Shown piece after piece: positions 17,330-24,969 of a DNA stretch of 41,473 bases. Below the pieces are notes generated by a model. It ran no database searches. It saw only the letters and a program-made list of their open reading frames with translations, and was not told where the DNA came from. Location: positions 1 to 41,473 of the forward strand of contig LBPS01000013.1 in NCBI GenBank assembly GCA_000990325.1. The letters run 5' to 3'. Source of the DNA: Candidatus Nomurabacteria bacterium GW2011_GWE2_34_25. Lineage in GTDB: Bacteria > Patescibacteriota > Minisyncoccia > Phycocordibacterales > UBA9973. Numbering within the stretch: position 1 is the stretch's first letter; each line of letters starts with the position of its first letter. The position numbers were made by a program, and so were the translations under genes.

Positions 17330-17626
17330 ATGGAGAAAAATTCACTTTTTTATATGGCAAACTTATATCCAGAAATAGGAAGGATGTTTTCATATTACGA
17401 TTCTGGTAAAAAGGAAGCCGGAGATAATGCAAAAAAACGAGCTCTTAACATAGTGGATACTATACTTACTTTTAGAGATATAAAGCCTGCAGGTAGGGAA
17501 GAGTGGTCTGTCATAAAGAATTTTATATTGGGCTTCGATGAATTAGATAGCTTTGAAAAAACTATCTTGGAAAAATATTCTGAACCTTTTTCTTATAAAT
17601 TTATGAATCAGTATACTTTATCATAA
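17330..17626 (+). CDS. Small protein of unknown function
   Basis: 98 residues, soluble, predicted mostly helical. It contains YPEIGRMFSYYDSGKKEAGD, AKKRALNIVDTILTFRD and AGREEWSVIKNFIL, but I recognise no family. Many Parcubacteria carry proteins of this general look (about 100 residues, helical, with a conserved Trp near the middle). It lies 3 nt after the DUF5674 gene, so it is likely co-translated. Codon use and base composition match the neighbours, which supports a real gene. No function is proposed. Confidence 0.65.
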   Translation: MEKNSLFYMANLYPEIGRMFSYYDSGKKEAGDNAKKRALNIVDTILTFRDIKPAGREEWSVIKNFILGFDELDSFEKTILEKYSEPFSYKFMNQYTLS

Positions 17627-17646
17627 AACAAAGCCTAGCTTAAAAT

Positions 17647-17666
17647 TCCAGCAAGGCTGGTAAAAT
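17647..17666 (+). promoter_or_regulatory. Hairpin and -10 box ahead of the glycosylase-like gene
   Basis: CCAGC/GCTGG (about 17648-17660) forms a short hairpin that may stop the upstream transcript. TAAAAT at 17661-17666 lies 6 nt before the ATG at 17673, so the message would start at that leader codon. Confidence 0.45.
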
Positions 17667-17672
17667 AAAAAC

Positions 17673-17699
17673 ATGGAAACAAAGAATTATCAAATATGA
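17673..17699 (+). CDS. Possible 8-codon leader peptide coupled to the glycosylase-like gene
   Basis: An ATG 6 nt behind a TAAAAT box opens the short frame METKNYQI, whose TGA stop overlaps the ATG of the next gene as ATGA (17696-17699). This is the classic geometry of translational coupling. It would let a leaderless message deliver ribosomes to the main start. The peptide itself is unlikely to have a function. The case rests on geometry alone. Confidence 0.4.
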   Translation: METKNYQI

Positions 17700-18310
17700 T
17701 CTCGTATAATTTAAGAAAATATAAAAATGAATGTCAAAAGATAAATGATAATAAACTTGTTTTTATTCCAAAATTAGATTCAGAAAATGGAAAAGGTAAA
17801 ATAAAAATAATGTTTATTAATGAAAGACCTGGTCCTAAAACCAAAAGAACCGACCAAGTATCTTTTGATAATAATGATCCATCAGCAAAATTATTTAAAT
17901 ATCTTTTTGACAAAACATTTGGTTTAAATTATCGTCAATTTATTTTCATAACAAATGCAATAATTTGGGTACCAGACGAAGAAAAACCAAGAAACTATAA
18001 ACCAACGAAGAAAGAGTTAATAAACGAGGTAAATCTTAAAATTCTGAAAGATCAGATAAAAAATATTAAACCTAAGGTAATTGTTTCTCTTGGAAATAGT
18101 GCACTTTATTCCTTAAAACATATTTACAAAGAATCAACGCAACTAAAAACTTACTCATTGAAGAAAAATATAGGAGATTTAGTAAAAGATACCCCAATAC
18201 CTATTTATCCCGTTTATCATACAGCATTATTGGCTCAAAGCACGAGAAAAGGAATACAACAAGAAAAAGATTGGTTAAAAATGAGAAAGAAAATAAAAAG
18301 GCTTATTTAA
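17696..18310 (+). CDS. Uracil-DNA glycosylase superfamily protein
   Basis: 204 residues. The fold order of the family 4/5 uracil-DNA glycosylase superfamily is visible: KIMFINERPGPKTKRT (motif 1 region; the usual form is GEAPG), FIFITNAIIWVPDE with N-x-x-x-W (motif following the beta-strand), KPKVIVSLGNSALYSL (strand and G-N/S turn), and PVYHTALL, where the usual H-P-S/A motif 2 has become His-Thr-Ala. Family members remove damaged bases from DNA. The altered motif 1 (NERPG instead of GExPG) means the activity may differ. The start overlaps a short leader frame by ATGA. It is followed by a 315-bp gene-free region. Confidence 0.7.
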   Translation: MISYNLRKYKNECQKINDNKLVFIPKLDSENGKGKIKIMFINERPGPKTKRTDQVSFDNNDPSAKLFKYLFDKTFGLNYRQFIFITNAIIWVPDEEKPRNYKPTKKELINEVNLKILKDQIKNIKPKVIVSLGNSALYSLKHIYKESTQLKTYSLKKNIGDLVKDTPIPIYPVYHTALLAQSTRKGIQQEKDWLKMRKKIKRLI

Positions 18311-18625
18311 TTTAAATTCATCCACCCCGTCTCTACGAGCCACCCCTCAAGAGGGGAATAAATGCGAATAAAATGCAATTTTCGGGGGCTTGATAGTTTT
18401 GAAAATGGAAGAATTTTTATTATGAAAATATCCTTTAATAGTAGTCTTCTAAGAGCGACTTTTAGGGGAAATTTAGAAAACCATTGACGACTTCTTGATA
18501 TTTTTATGTAGTGTCTAAAATGCTTTCTTTTGCTATTGCAGTCTTGCATAAGACAAGAGTATAATATAAACCCAAAAGCAAAAGTAAGAGCAAAAGGAAA
18601 CATTATTAATTAAAATTAAAAAAAT
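18311..18625. other. Gene-free stretch with a hairpin repeat and the nrdJ promoter
   Basis: About 315 bp without a credible gene. CCCCTC/GAGGGG (18343-18348 and 18351-18356) forms a GC-rich hairpin with a 2-nt loop inside an otherwise AT-rich stretch, likely part of a dispersed intergenic repeat. TATAAT at 18560-18565 is the likely nrdJ promoter -10, leaving a leader of about 55 nt that is A-rich and without a clear Shine-Dalgarno site. A 98-codon frame on the minus strand looks like chance. Confidence 0.5.
18560..18565 (+). promoter_or_regulatory. -10 box (TATAAT) for nrdJ
   Basis: A perfect TATAAT with a weak TTGCAG at 18536-18541 (18-nt spacer). In contrast to most genes here, the leader to the ATG at 18626 is about 55 nt long. 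Confidence 0.5.
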
Positions 18626-20959
18626 ATGACCTCAAAAAAGAAAGTGTCTAGTTCTAAAAAAGTTGTCAAAAAAAGTGAGGAAGTTTTGGTTGAGAAAAAA
18701 GTAAGCAAGAATATTTTTATTAAAAGCGTTCTAAAAAGAGATGGAGTTTTAGTTCCTTTTGAATTTGAAAAAATAGTGAATGCTATTAATAAAGCTATGC
18801 TTGCAAGTGCTGAAGGGTCTATTGAAGATGCTAGAATGGTGGCCAATAGAGTACTGGACGAAATAGTTAAAATAGCCAAGAAATATAAGAACTTTTTGCC
18901 AACAGTTGAGGGTGTTCAAGATACTGTCGAGCAAGAACTTATGCTGTCTGATTTCGTTAAAACTTCTAAGAATTATATTCTTTATCGTGAGGAGCGAGCA
19001 CGACTTCGAGCTCATAGTTTAAGTGTGCCAGCACATTTAAAAAAACTAAATGAAGAAAGTAAGAAATATTTTAGGAATCCACTTTCAGAATTTGTTTATT
19101 ATCGCACATATGCAAAGTGGATTGAAGAAGAGGGAAGAAGAGAAACATGGATTGAGACGATCAATCGATATGTCGAATTCATGAAAAGTAAATTAGGAGA
19201 TAAACTTAAAGAAAGTGAGTACGATGAAGTTCGCGAAGCAATATTAAAACAAGAAGCGATGCCATCAATGAGACTTTTACAATTTGCGGGGAAAGCAGCT
19301 GATAAGACCAATGTCTGTGCTTATAATTGTTCTTTTATTGCACCTTCTAAATTTCAAGATTTCGGAGAAATTATTTATATCTCAATGTGTGGAACAGGAG
19401 TAGGATTCTCTGTTGAAAGTAAGAATATTCAATCTTTGCCTCAAATTAAAAATCAAACAGGTAAAAAGTTGCCAACCCACGTTGTCCCCGACTCAAAAGA
19501 AGGTTGGGCGGATGCATTTGTCCTTGGTATGAAAACTTGGTTTGATGGTAATGATATTGAATTTGATTTCTCTCAATTACGTCCAGCGGGAGCCAGATTG
19601 ATGACGATGGGAGGCAAGAGTTCCGGTCCAAAGCCCTTGATAGATCTACTTGGTTTTACTCGCGAGCGTATCTTACGACGACAAGGAAGACACCTAAGGA
19701 ATATAGACGCTCACGATATTATCTGTAAAATTGGAGAATGTGTCGTTTCTGGAGGTGTTCGTCGAAGTGCCCTTATATCGCTTTCAGATTTAGACGATTC
19801 CGAAATGCGTGACGCCAAGAATGGACAATTCTGGGCTAATGAGGGACAACGTATGCTTGCCAATAATTCTGCTGTTTATAATACAAAACCAACTGAGACA
19901 GAATTCTTGAAAGAATGGGTTGCTCTTATGGAATCTCAAACAGGCGAGAGAGGAATATTTAACCGTGGTTCTTTGTATACCTCATTACCTAAAAGAAGAA
20001 TCGAAAAATCAGCTGACTTTATAGGAGAGATGGGAACAAATCCATGTGGAGAAATAATTCTTCGTTCCAAACAATTTTGTAATTTATCAGAAGTTGTTGC
20101 TCGAGCCGAAGATACAGAAGAATCTCTAATGAGGAAAATTCGGGTAGCTACAATTATTGGTACATATCAATCCACTTTGACAAAGTTTGGGTATTTATCA
20201 AAAGAATGGAAAGATAATTGTGACGACGAAAGATTACTAGGAGTTTCAGTCACTGGGCAGTGGGATTCAAAATTAGCTCGAGATCCTCAAATATTAACAA
20301 AACTTCGATTGGAATCTATTCGTGTAAATAAAATATATGCTAAGAGATTTGGTATCAGCGAGTCAACCTGTATAACAGCTGTTAAGCCGTCAGGGACAGT
20401 TTCGCAAACAGTTGATTGTGCATCAGGAATGCATCCTCGACATGCTCCTTACTATATTCGTCGTATTCGTATTTCAGCTACAGACTCACTATTTAAAATG
20501 ATGAAAGATCAAGGGGTGCCTTATCATCCCGAAGTTGGACAAACTCTTGGTGAAGCCAATACTTTTGTTCTTGAATTTCCAATGAAAGCCCCGGTTGATG
20601 CTATTTGTAAAGATGATATATCTGCGATTGATCAGCTTGAACACTGGAAAATTGTTAAAGTGAATTATACTGAACACAATCCTTCGGTGACAGTGTCTGT
20701 GGGAGAGAATGAATGGATTCAAGTCGCACACTGGCTCTATCAGAATTGGGATATTGTCGGAGGGCTTTCATTCCTTCCACGTAGTAATCATGTTTATCAG
20801 CTTGCTCCATATGAAGCAATTGACGAGAAAACCTACAAAGAGCTTGTCAGTAAAATGCCAGACTTCGATTTTTCAAAAATTATAACTTATGAATTGAGAG
20901 ATGAAACAGAAGTCAAAAGGGAACTAGCTTGTGTTTCTGGTGTTTGTGATATAGTGTAG
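18626..20959 (+). CDS. nrdJ: Adenosylcobalamin-dependent ribonucleoside-triphosphate reductase (class II)
   Basis: 777 residues. A Lys-rich start is followed by an ATP-cone at about 30-125 (VLKRDGVLVPFEFEKIVNAI). The catalytic barrel carries NVCAYNCSF (first redox Cys), ISMCGTGVGFSVES, and TNPCGEIILRSKQFCNL at about 470-486. In that last segment the spacing Cys-Gly-Glu to the second Cys is 11 residues, the same as Cys408/Glu410/Cys419 of the monomeric Lactobacillus leichmannii enzyme. The C-terminal CVSGVC (769-774) is the shuttling disulfide. The enzyme makes deoxyribonucleotides using adenosylcobalamin to generate the thiyl radical, with no need for oxygen or a second subunit. Next to it lie a membrane transporter subunit and a cobalamin riboswitch, so the cell's need for B12 is explained by this gene. 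Confidence 0.93.
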   Translation: MTSKKKVSSSKKVVKKSEEVLVEKKVSKNIFIKSVLKRDGVLVPFEFEKIVNAINKAMLASAEGSIEDARMVANRVLDEIVKIAKKYKNFLPTVEGVQDTVEQELMLSDFVKTSKNYILYREERARLRAHSLSVPAHLKKLNEESKKYFRNPLSEFVYYRTYAKWIEEEGRRETWIETINRYVEFMKSKLGDKLKESEYDEVREAILKQEAMPSMRLLQFAGKAADKTNVCAYNCSFIAPSKFQDFGEIIYISMCGTGVGFSVESKNIQSLPQIKNQTGKKLPTHVVPDSKEGWADAFVLGMKTWFDGNDIEFDFSQLRPAGARLMTMGGKSSGPKPLIDLLGFTRERILRRQGRHLRNIDAHDIICKIGECVVSGGVRRSALISLSDLDDSEMRDAKNGQFWANEGQRMLANNSAVYNTKPTETEFLKEWVALMESQTGERGIFNRGSLYTSLPKRRIEKSADFIGEMGTNPCGEIILRSKQFCNLSEVVARAEDTEESLMRKIRVATIIGTYQSTLTKFGYLSKEWKDNCDDERLLGVSVTGQWDSKLARDPQILTKLRLESIRVNKIYAKRFGISESTCITAVKPSGTVSQTVDCASGMHPRHAPYYIRRIRISATDSLFKMMKDQGVPYHPEVGQTLGEANTFVLEFPMKAPVDAICKDDISAIDQLEHWKIVKVNYTEHNPSVTVSVGENEWIQVAHWLYQNWDIVGGLSFLPRSNHVYQLAPYEAIDEKTYKELVSKMPDFDFSKIITYELRDETEVKRELACVSGVCDIV

Positions 20960-20975
20960 ATTAAGTTTGAGTTTC

Positions 20976-21049
20976 GCAAGTATATGTAAAATTATTTTCG
21001 CTTTACCCTAAAGGGCTCCGACGCGACAAATAATTTTACATATACTTGC
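20976..21049. repeat. Perfect 22-bp inverted repeat at the nrdJ 3' end
   Basis: GCAAG...TTATTT (20976-20997) and its exact complement (21028-21049) flank a 30-nt GC-richer loop. It lies 17 nt after the nrdJ stop and runs into the region where the next gene's N-terminus should be. It resembles the other 3'-end palindromes in layout, but its core is only weakly similar. Confidence 0.75.
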
Positions 21050-21073
21050 TTCACTATCGCTTTTGCAATCAGA

Positions 21074-21541
21074 TTGATACCATTTAGAGCTCCAAATGTG
21101 GAGCCTATTATGGCCACTATAATGCCATTTGGGAAAGTTTATGGTGGTCTTTATGCTTTCACATTTGGATTCTTTAGTATTGTATTGTTTGATGCTGTGA
21201 CTTCAGGACTTGGTATATGGACACTCGTCACGGCTTTGGCTTATGGTTCTCTTGGACTTGGTGCATCTTATTTCTTTAAGAATCGTTCTGGCTGGAAGAA
21301 TTATGCAGTATATGCAGTCATGGCGACAATTCTCTATGATGCTATTACAGGGCTTACTATTGGACCACTATTCTTTCATCAGTCATTCCTAGTGTCTTTA
21401 GTAGGACAGATTCCATTTACAGCTCTTCACTTGCTTGGGAATGTATCTTTTGCTATAGTACTTTCACCAGTTATTGAAAAATGGGTAGCAAGAGAAGAGA
21501 GGAGTGTCGTTAGAGTAGAAAAAGTTGTTTTGGTTAGTTAG
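21074..21541 (+). CDS. ECF transporter S component (probable cobalamin or precursor uptake), start uncertain
   Basis: 155 residues from a TTG at 21074. RAPNVEPIMATIMPFGKVYGG at the N-terminus is divided here as RAPNVEPIMA and TIMPFGKVYGG: the Asn-Val-Glu-Pro motif and following helix are typical of energy-coupling factor substrate-binding subunits. Four to five helices follow. The first helix of the family seems to lie further upstream: the frame stays open back to about 20990 and reads FTIAFAIRLIPF just before the motif, but without ATG, GTG or TTG codons, and it runs into the 22-bp palindrome. So the true start is unclear and the N-terminus may have been altered. The ATPase and T subunits of the transporter are not in the window. 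Cobalamin as cargo is inferred from nrdJ and the riboswitch next to it. Confidence 0.72.
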   Translation: MIPFRAPNVEPIMATIMPFGKVYGGLYAFTFGFFSIVLFDAVTSGLGIWTLVTALAYGSLGLGASYFFKNRSGWKNYAVYAVMATILYDAITGLTIGPLFFHQSFLVSLVGQIPFTALHLLGNVSFAIVLSPVIEKWVAREERSVVRVEKVVLVS

Positions 21542-21564
21542 TCGTATTTTAAAAATTTAAACCT

Positions 21565-21685
21565 ATGTATTTGGAAGTGAGGTGTGATTCCTCCACTGTG
21601 CCGCAACGGTAATGCTCGTAAGAGATAAGTCCGATCTTAATACAATGGTGACCCCCGAGCAGGAGAAATCTACTATTATCTTTAG
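21565..21685 (+). ncRNA. Cobalamin riboswitch
   Basis: GGAAGTGAGGTGTGATTCC followed by TCCACTGTGCCGCAACGGTA matches the conserved core of cobalamin riboswitches (GGTG...ACTG.GCCCGCAACGGT form), and AAGTCCGATC matches the downstream AGTCCGA element. It lies 24 nt after the transporter gene and just upstream of a strong terminator. GCAGG at 21659-21663 can pair with CCTGC at 21695-21699 of the terminator, offering an antiterminator. B12 would therefore shut off the two genes downstream. The core match is strong; the switching pairs are inferred by eye. Confidence 0.88.
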
Positions 21686-21687
21686 AT

Positions 21688-21716
21688 AAAAGCCCCTGCG
21701 AAAGCAGGGGCTTTTA
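21688..21716 (+). terminator. Riboswitch-controlled terminator
   Basis: AAAAGCCCCTGC and GCAGGGGCTTTT pair perfectly across a 4-nt loop and end in TTTTATTG. It stands between the cobalamin aptamer and the first DUF4430 gene. Confidence 0.9.
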
Positions 21717-21745
21717 TTGTAATCTTTATAAATTTATCAAATCAT

Positions 21746-22267
21746 ATGAAAACAAAAGAACAAAAAATTTTAATAGGAGGTTTGGTTATTTTATTAATTT
21801 TTATTATAAGCTTTCTCTATTTAAATTTTAATAGCAAAGAAAGTTTTGTAATTGATACTTTTAAGAAAGACGCTCAAATAGAAAATCTTCCAGAGCCACC
21901 TTCTACAAAAGAAGCAGTAAAAGTAGAAAAAGTATTACAGATAGAGTCTAAGGCTCTATCTGTAAATATGATCAAAGTTTCTTTAAATGTTTTCGATAAA
22001 AAATATGAAGTAGAGACAAAAGAAGGGACATCGGTGTTCGAAATGATGAAAATATTGGAAGAGAAGAGCACTCCTCTTAATACATTTAGCTTCCAATATA
22101 AAGAAGTTTCAGGATTGGGAAGCTTTATTACAGAGATAAATGGAGTAAAGGGAACTCCCGGGAAGTACTGGATGTATTATGTGAACGACAAGCTCGCTTC
22201 CGTCGGAGTCTCGCAATATATACTAAAAGATGGAGATATTATTAATTGGAAAAATGAAGGGATATAA
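21746..22267 (+). CDS. Membrane-anchored DUF4430 protein (transcobalamin C-terminal-like), riboswitch-controlled
   Basis: 173 residues. A single N-terminal helix (about 8-27) anchors it outside the membrane. The rest is one DUF4430 domain: a strand-rich start with EGTSVFEMMKILEEK, FSFQYKEVSGLGSFITEING, and the signature KYWMYYVNDKLASVGVSQY ending in DGDIINWKN. DUF4430 is the fold of the C-terminal beta-domain of animal intrinsic factor and transcobalamin, which closes over the vitamin, and it is also found in bacterial surface proteins. It lies behind the cobalamin riboswitch and 3 nt upstream of a larger partner. Cobalamin binding is inferred from family plus regulation. Confidence 0.87.
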   Translation: MKTKEQKILIGGLVILLIFIISFLYLNFNSKESFVIDTFKKDAQIENLPEPPSTKEAVKVEKVLQIESKALSVNMIKVSLNVFDKKYEVETKEGTSVFEMMKILEEKSTPLNTFSFQYKEVSGLGSFITEINGVKGTPGKYWMYYVNDKLASVGVSQYILKDGDIINWKNEGI

Positions 22268-22270
22268 TTT

Positions 22271-24388
22271 ATGATAAAAAATATTTTAAAAAAGTTTATA
22301 GTTTTGTTTGGAATAGGATTTATTTTATTTGGATTTAATTTTACAAATGTAAATGCTGAAGAAATTTTTACACCTACACCACTTGAATGTACAGCACCTC
22401 AAATATTAAACGAAGCAGGGGATACTTGCGTTGACGTAGTCGCAACACCAGCAGTTTTAGTGTGTGTTCTACCTCAAGTAGAAGTTGCTGGAGTATGTAC
22501 TACTCCAGCAGTAGAGCCCACACCAGATCCTGTTCCAGACAAATTAAAAGAGCAAGTTGTTATTAGAAATGGAGATATTATCTTGTATGATGGATTTTAT
22601 GAACTACCCGAGTCAGGAATAATTTCGATTCCAGATAAAGATGGTGTTGCTCATGATATAGATGCACGTAGTGTCCTCGCTATATTTTACGGTATTGATA
22701 ATACTAGTGATAACTTTTCAATTTCTACGTTGGAATATAGTGGTGTTTATGATTCTCTGTACATGAAATGCTTAACTCCAAGTGGAGGAGAGAGCCTTTG
22801 TGATAACTGGCAGTATGTCGTAAACGATTCCTATCCATACGTTGGGATGGACAAAAATGTTTTAAGTGGAAATGAAAAAATTTACATATACTTTGGACAA
22901 CAGAATAGAGTTCTCTTAAATAAAAATTCAATAAAAGATAACGAAGAATTAAATATTACTGCTGAAAAGTATGACTATGAGCATAATCTTTGGCTTTCTC
23001 GTAGTGGGGTTACTGTAGGAGTTACCAAACCTGATCCAAATAATCCTTGGTCTCCAAATGATGAGATTCAAAAAAGGGTTGATGATACAACAGCCGTCGC
23101 CACTTTTTTATCTGTACCAGAGGGTGAATACAATGTAGGAATTAAAGAGGATTATTATTGGCCAACAGAAAAGCTAGTTGTTACTAAATTTGTTCCAGAA
23201 AATAATGGTGGTGGAGGTCCTATTACTCCTTTACCTCCTAAAACTTTTTCTATTTCAAAAGCTTTCGAATTCCTTTTATTAAACCAGAAGAGTGACGGCT
23301 CATTTGGATCTCCAATGTATACAGACTGGGTAGCGATAGCCTCCAAAGCGGGGGACAATGCCGACTTGAAATCAAAACTTGCAAATTATCTTAAATCAAA
23401 TCCTATAGATAGTGGAGTGGTCACTGACTATGAGAGGCGAGCGATGGCATTGATGGCTCTCGGTATAAATCCGTACAATGGGACAGATATAAATTATATA
23501 AATAAAATAATAGACAGCTTCGATGGAACACAATTTGGAGACACGAGCTTAATAAATGATGACATCTTTGCTTTGATAGTTTTAAAAAATGCTGGATATA
23601 CTGGAAGTGATGAAAAAATAGCTAAGGATGTTGATTATATAGTTTCTAAGCAGTTCTCAGATGGTTCATGGGGAAGTATAGATATGACAGGAGCAGGAAT
23701 ACAAGCCTTGAGAGGTTTTGAAAATATAAATGGAGTAGGTGAGGCAATATCAAAAGGAGAATCTTATTTAGTTTCAAATCAAAAAAGTGATGGAGGGTTT
23801 GGAAATTCTTTTGCAACATCTTGGGCATTGCAATCATTATTTACTAATAGCAATATATTAAGAGCAGAAGATTACTTAGTTTTGAAGCAACAGATAGACG
23901 GTGGATTAGAAAATATTGGTGATGACATAAACACTCGTGTATGGTCTACAGCTTACGCTATCCCAGCTATTCTACATAAACCATGGAGTAGTATAATGGA
24001 TAATTTCTCTAAGCAAGAAGTGGCTCCGTCATCATCACCATCATCTTCTTCTACGTCTTCTGGGTCGGAAGAAATAAAAAAGGAAATTGCCACTCCTGTT
24101 ATAGCAGTAGAAGAGAAGAAAGATATAGAAGTACTTCCAAAATTAGAAGATAAAAAAATAACTAAGTTAGCAATAAAACCAATAGTAAAAACAAGCGTAG
24201 TAAAAAATATAAAAGTAGAGAAGCCTGTATCTCAAAAATTAAAAGAGGAGGTTGTAAGGGGAAATCCTCTTTCTGCTAGCGCCATAGGGGCGAGCGAGTC
24301 AAATAATGGCTTCTTGTCTATAATTCATAATCTGATATCGAAGATAAAAGCTCCGTTTGTCTGGCTTCTTGTTAAGCTTGGATTCTGA
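22271..24388 (+). CDS. Exported DUF4430-like plus alpha-alpha toroid protein, likely cobalamin-capturing
   Basis: 705 residues. Signal peptide at 1-30 (ending NVNA), a short Cys-containing Pro-rich linker (about 36-90), then a DUF4430-like domain at about 95-220 with DNWQYVVNDSYPYVGMDKNV. A beta-sandwich spacer follows. Residues ~330-585 form a prenyltransferase/terpene-cyclase-type alpha-alpha toroid with repeats of the kind QKSDGSFGS, QFSDGSWGS and QKSDGGFGN. A Ser/Glu/Lys-rich stalk and a weak C-terminal hydrophobic segment end the chain. Animal cobalamin carriers combine the same two folds, toroid then DUF4430; here the order is reversed. It is the second gene behind the riboswitch. Capture of cobalamin at the cell surface is inference. 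Confidence 0.82.
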   Translation: MIKNILKKFIVLFGIGFILFGFNFTNVNAEEIFTPTPLECTAPQILNEAGDTCVDVVATPAVLVCVLPQVEVAGVCTTPAVEPTPDPVPDKLKEQVVIRNGDIILYDGFYELPESGIISIPDKDGVAHDIDARSVLAIFYGIDNTSDNFSISTLEYSGVYDSLYMKCLTPSGGESLCDNWQYVVNDSYPYVGMDKNVLSGNEKIYIYFGQQNRVLLNKNSIKDNEELNITAEKYDYEHNLWLSRSGVTVGVTKPDPNNPWSPNDEIQKRVDDTTAVATFLSVPEGEYNVGIKEDYYWPTEKLVVTKFVPENNGGGGPITPLPPKTFSISKAFEFLLLNQKSDGSFGSPMYTDWVAIASKAGDNADLKSKLANYLKSNPIDSGVVTDYERRAMALMALGINPYNGTDINYINKIIDSFDGTQFGDTSLINDDIFALIVLKNAGYTGSDEKIAKDVDYIVSKQFSDGSWGSIDMTGAGIQALRGFENINGVGEAISKGESYLVSNQKSDGGFGNSFATSWALQSLFTNSNILRAEDYLVLKQQIDGGLENIGDDINTRVWSTAYAIPAILHKPWSSIMDNFSKQEVAPSSSPSSSSTSSGSEEIKKEIATPVIAVEEKKDIEVLPKLEDKKITKLAIKPIVKTSVVKNIKVEKPVSQKLKEEVVRGNPLSASAIGASESNNGFLSIIHNLISKIKAPFVWLLVKLGF

Positions 24389-24394
24389 TATAAT
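24389..24394 (+). promoter_or_regulatory. -10 box (TATAAT) for the thioredoxin gene
   Basis: TATAAT begins directly after the TGA of the upstream gene and lies 7 nt before the ATG at 24402, another leaderless layout. Its position supports 24402 over the upstream in-frame ATG at 24357. Confidence 0.55.
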
Positions 24395-24401
24395 ATGTAA
24401 T

Positions 24402-24968
24402 ATGAAAACTAAATTTTTTGTTGTATTTATTGTGGTCACAGTTATTGTTGTAGGAGGATTAGGTGTTTTTGTGAATAGAGATACTTCAGGACCTTCAAAA
24501 TACGATGGTCTTGCTAAAGCTTTAAAAGATAAAGGGGCGGAGTTTTATGGGGCTTTTTGGTGTCCTCATTGCCAAGAACAAAAAGCTGAATTTGGTACTT
24601 CAAAAAAATATTTACCCTATATAGAATGTGCAAATACAGACAATACAGTAAAACAGATCTGTATTGATGAAAAGATAGAAGGATATCCCACATGGAGGTT
24701 TAAAGATGGGATTACTATTAACTCTGAAAAAGAACCATTAATTTGTGAAATAAAAACTGATAAAAACGTAGGTCCAGAATTTTGTAAGGATAGGTCTTCT
24801 CAATACTATAGAACTTGGATATTCCCTGATTATGGTTTTTCTGTAAGAAGTCCTATCGATCCAATTAAAGATGGAATTATTTGGAAATTTCCTTCAGGAG
24901 CAGAAGCTAGTGGGAAAATGCCACTTTCATCATTGGCCGAACAAATTCAATTTAGCCTACCTCAATAA
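24402..24968 (+). CDS. Membrane-anchored thioredoxin-like protein (CPHC)
   Basis: 188 residues from the ATG at 24402; the in-frame ATG at 24357 lies inside the preceding gene and is rejected. An N-terminal helix (about 4-24) anchors the protein. The thioredoxin-like domain has FWCPHCQEQK at about 51-60 with active site CPHC, and the cis-proline region EGYPTWRF. This is the form seen fused or next to VKOR and DsbB systems, where it acts as the periplasm-side oxidant of cysteines. A second Cys pair lies downstream (LICEI, EFCKD). The next gene encodes DsbB 1 nt later, so the two make an oxidative folding pair. Exported proteins of this window with paired cysteines are plausible clients. Confidence 0.87.
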   Translation: MKTKFFVVFIVVTVIVVGGLGVFVNRDTSGPSKYDGLAKALKDKGAEFYGAFWCPHCQEQKAEFGTSKKYLPYIECANTDNTVKQICIDEKIEGYPTWRFKDGITINSEKEPLICEIKTDKNVGPEFCKDRSSQYYRTWIFPDYGFSVRSPIDPIKDGIIWKFPSGAEASGKMPLSSLAEQIQFSLPQ

Positions 24969-24969
24969 T

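Noticed and set aside
18307-18603. 98-codon frame on the minus strand in the gene-free stretch before nrdJ
   Set aside because: No recognisable family, no promoter on that strand, and it covers a hairpin repeat and the nrdJ promoter. Composition looks like chance.
24357-24401. Upstream in-frame ATG for the thioredoxin gene
   Set aside because: It overlaps the end of the 705-aa protein, while a TATAAT box lies 7 nt before the ATG at 24402, directly ahead of the membrane anchor.
24871-24969. Longer dsbB frame starting inside the thioredoxin gene
   Set aside because: The added residues are not part of the DsbB fold; the ATG at 24970 fits 1 nt after the previous stop.
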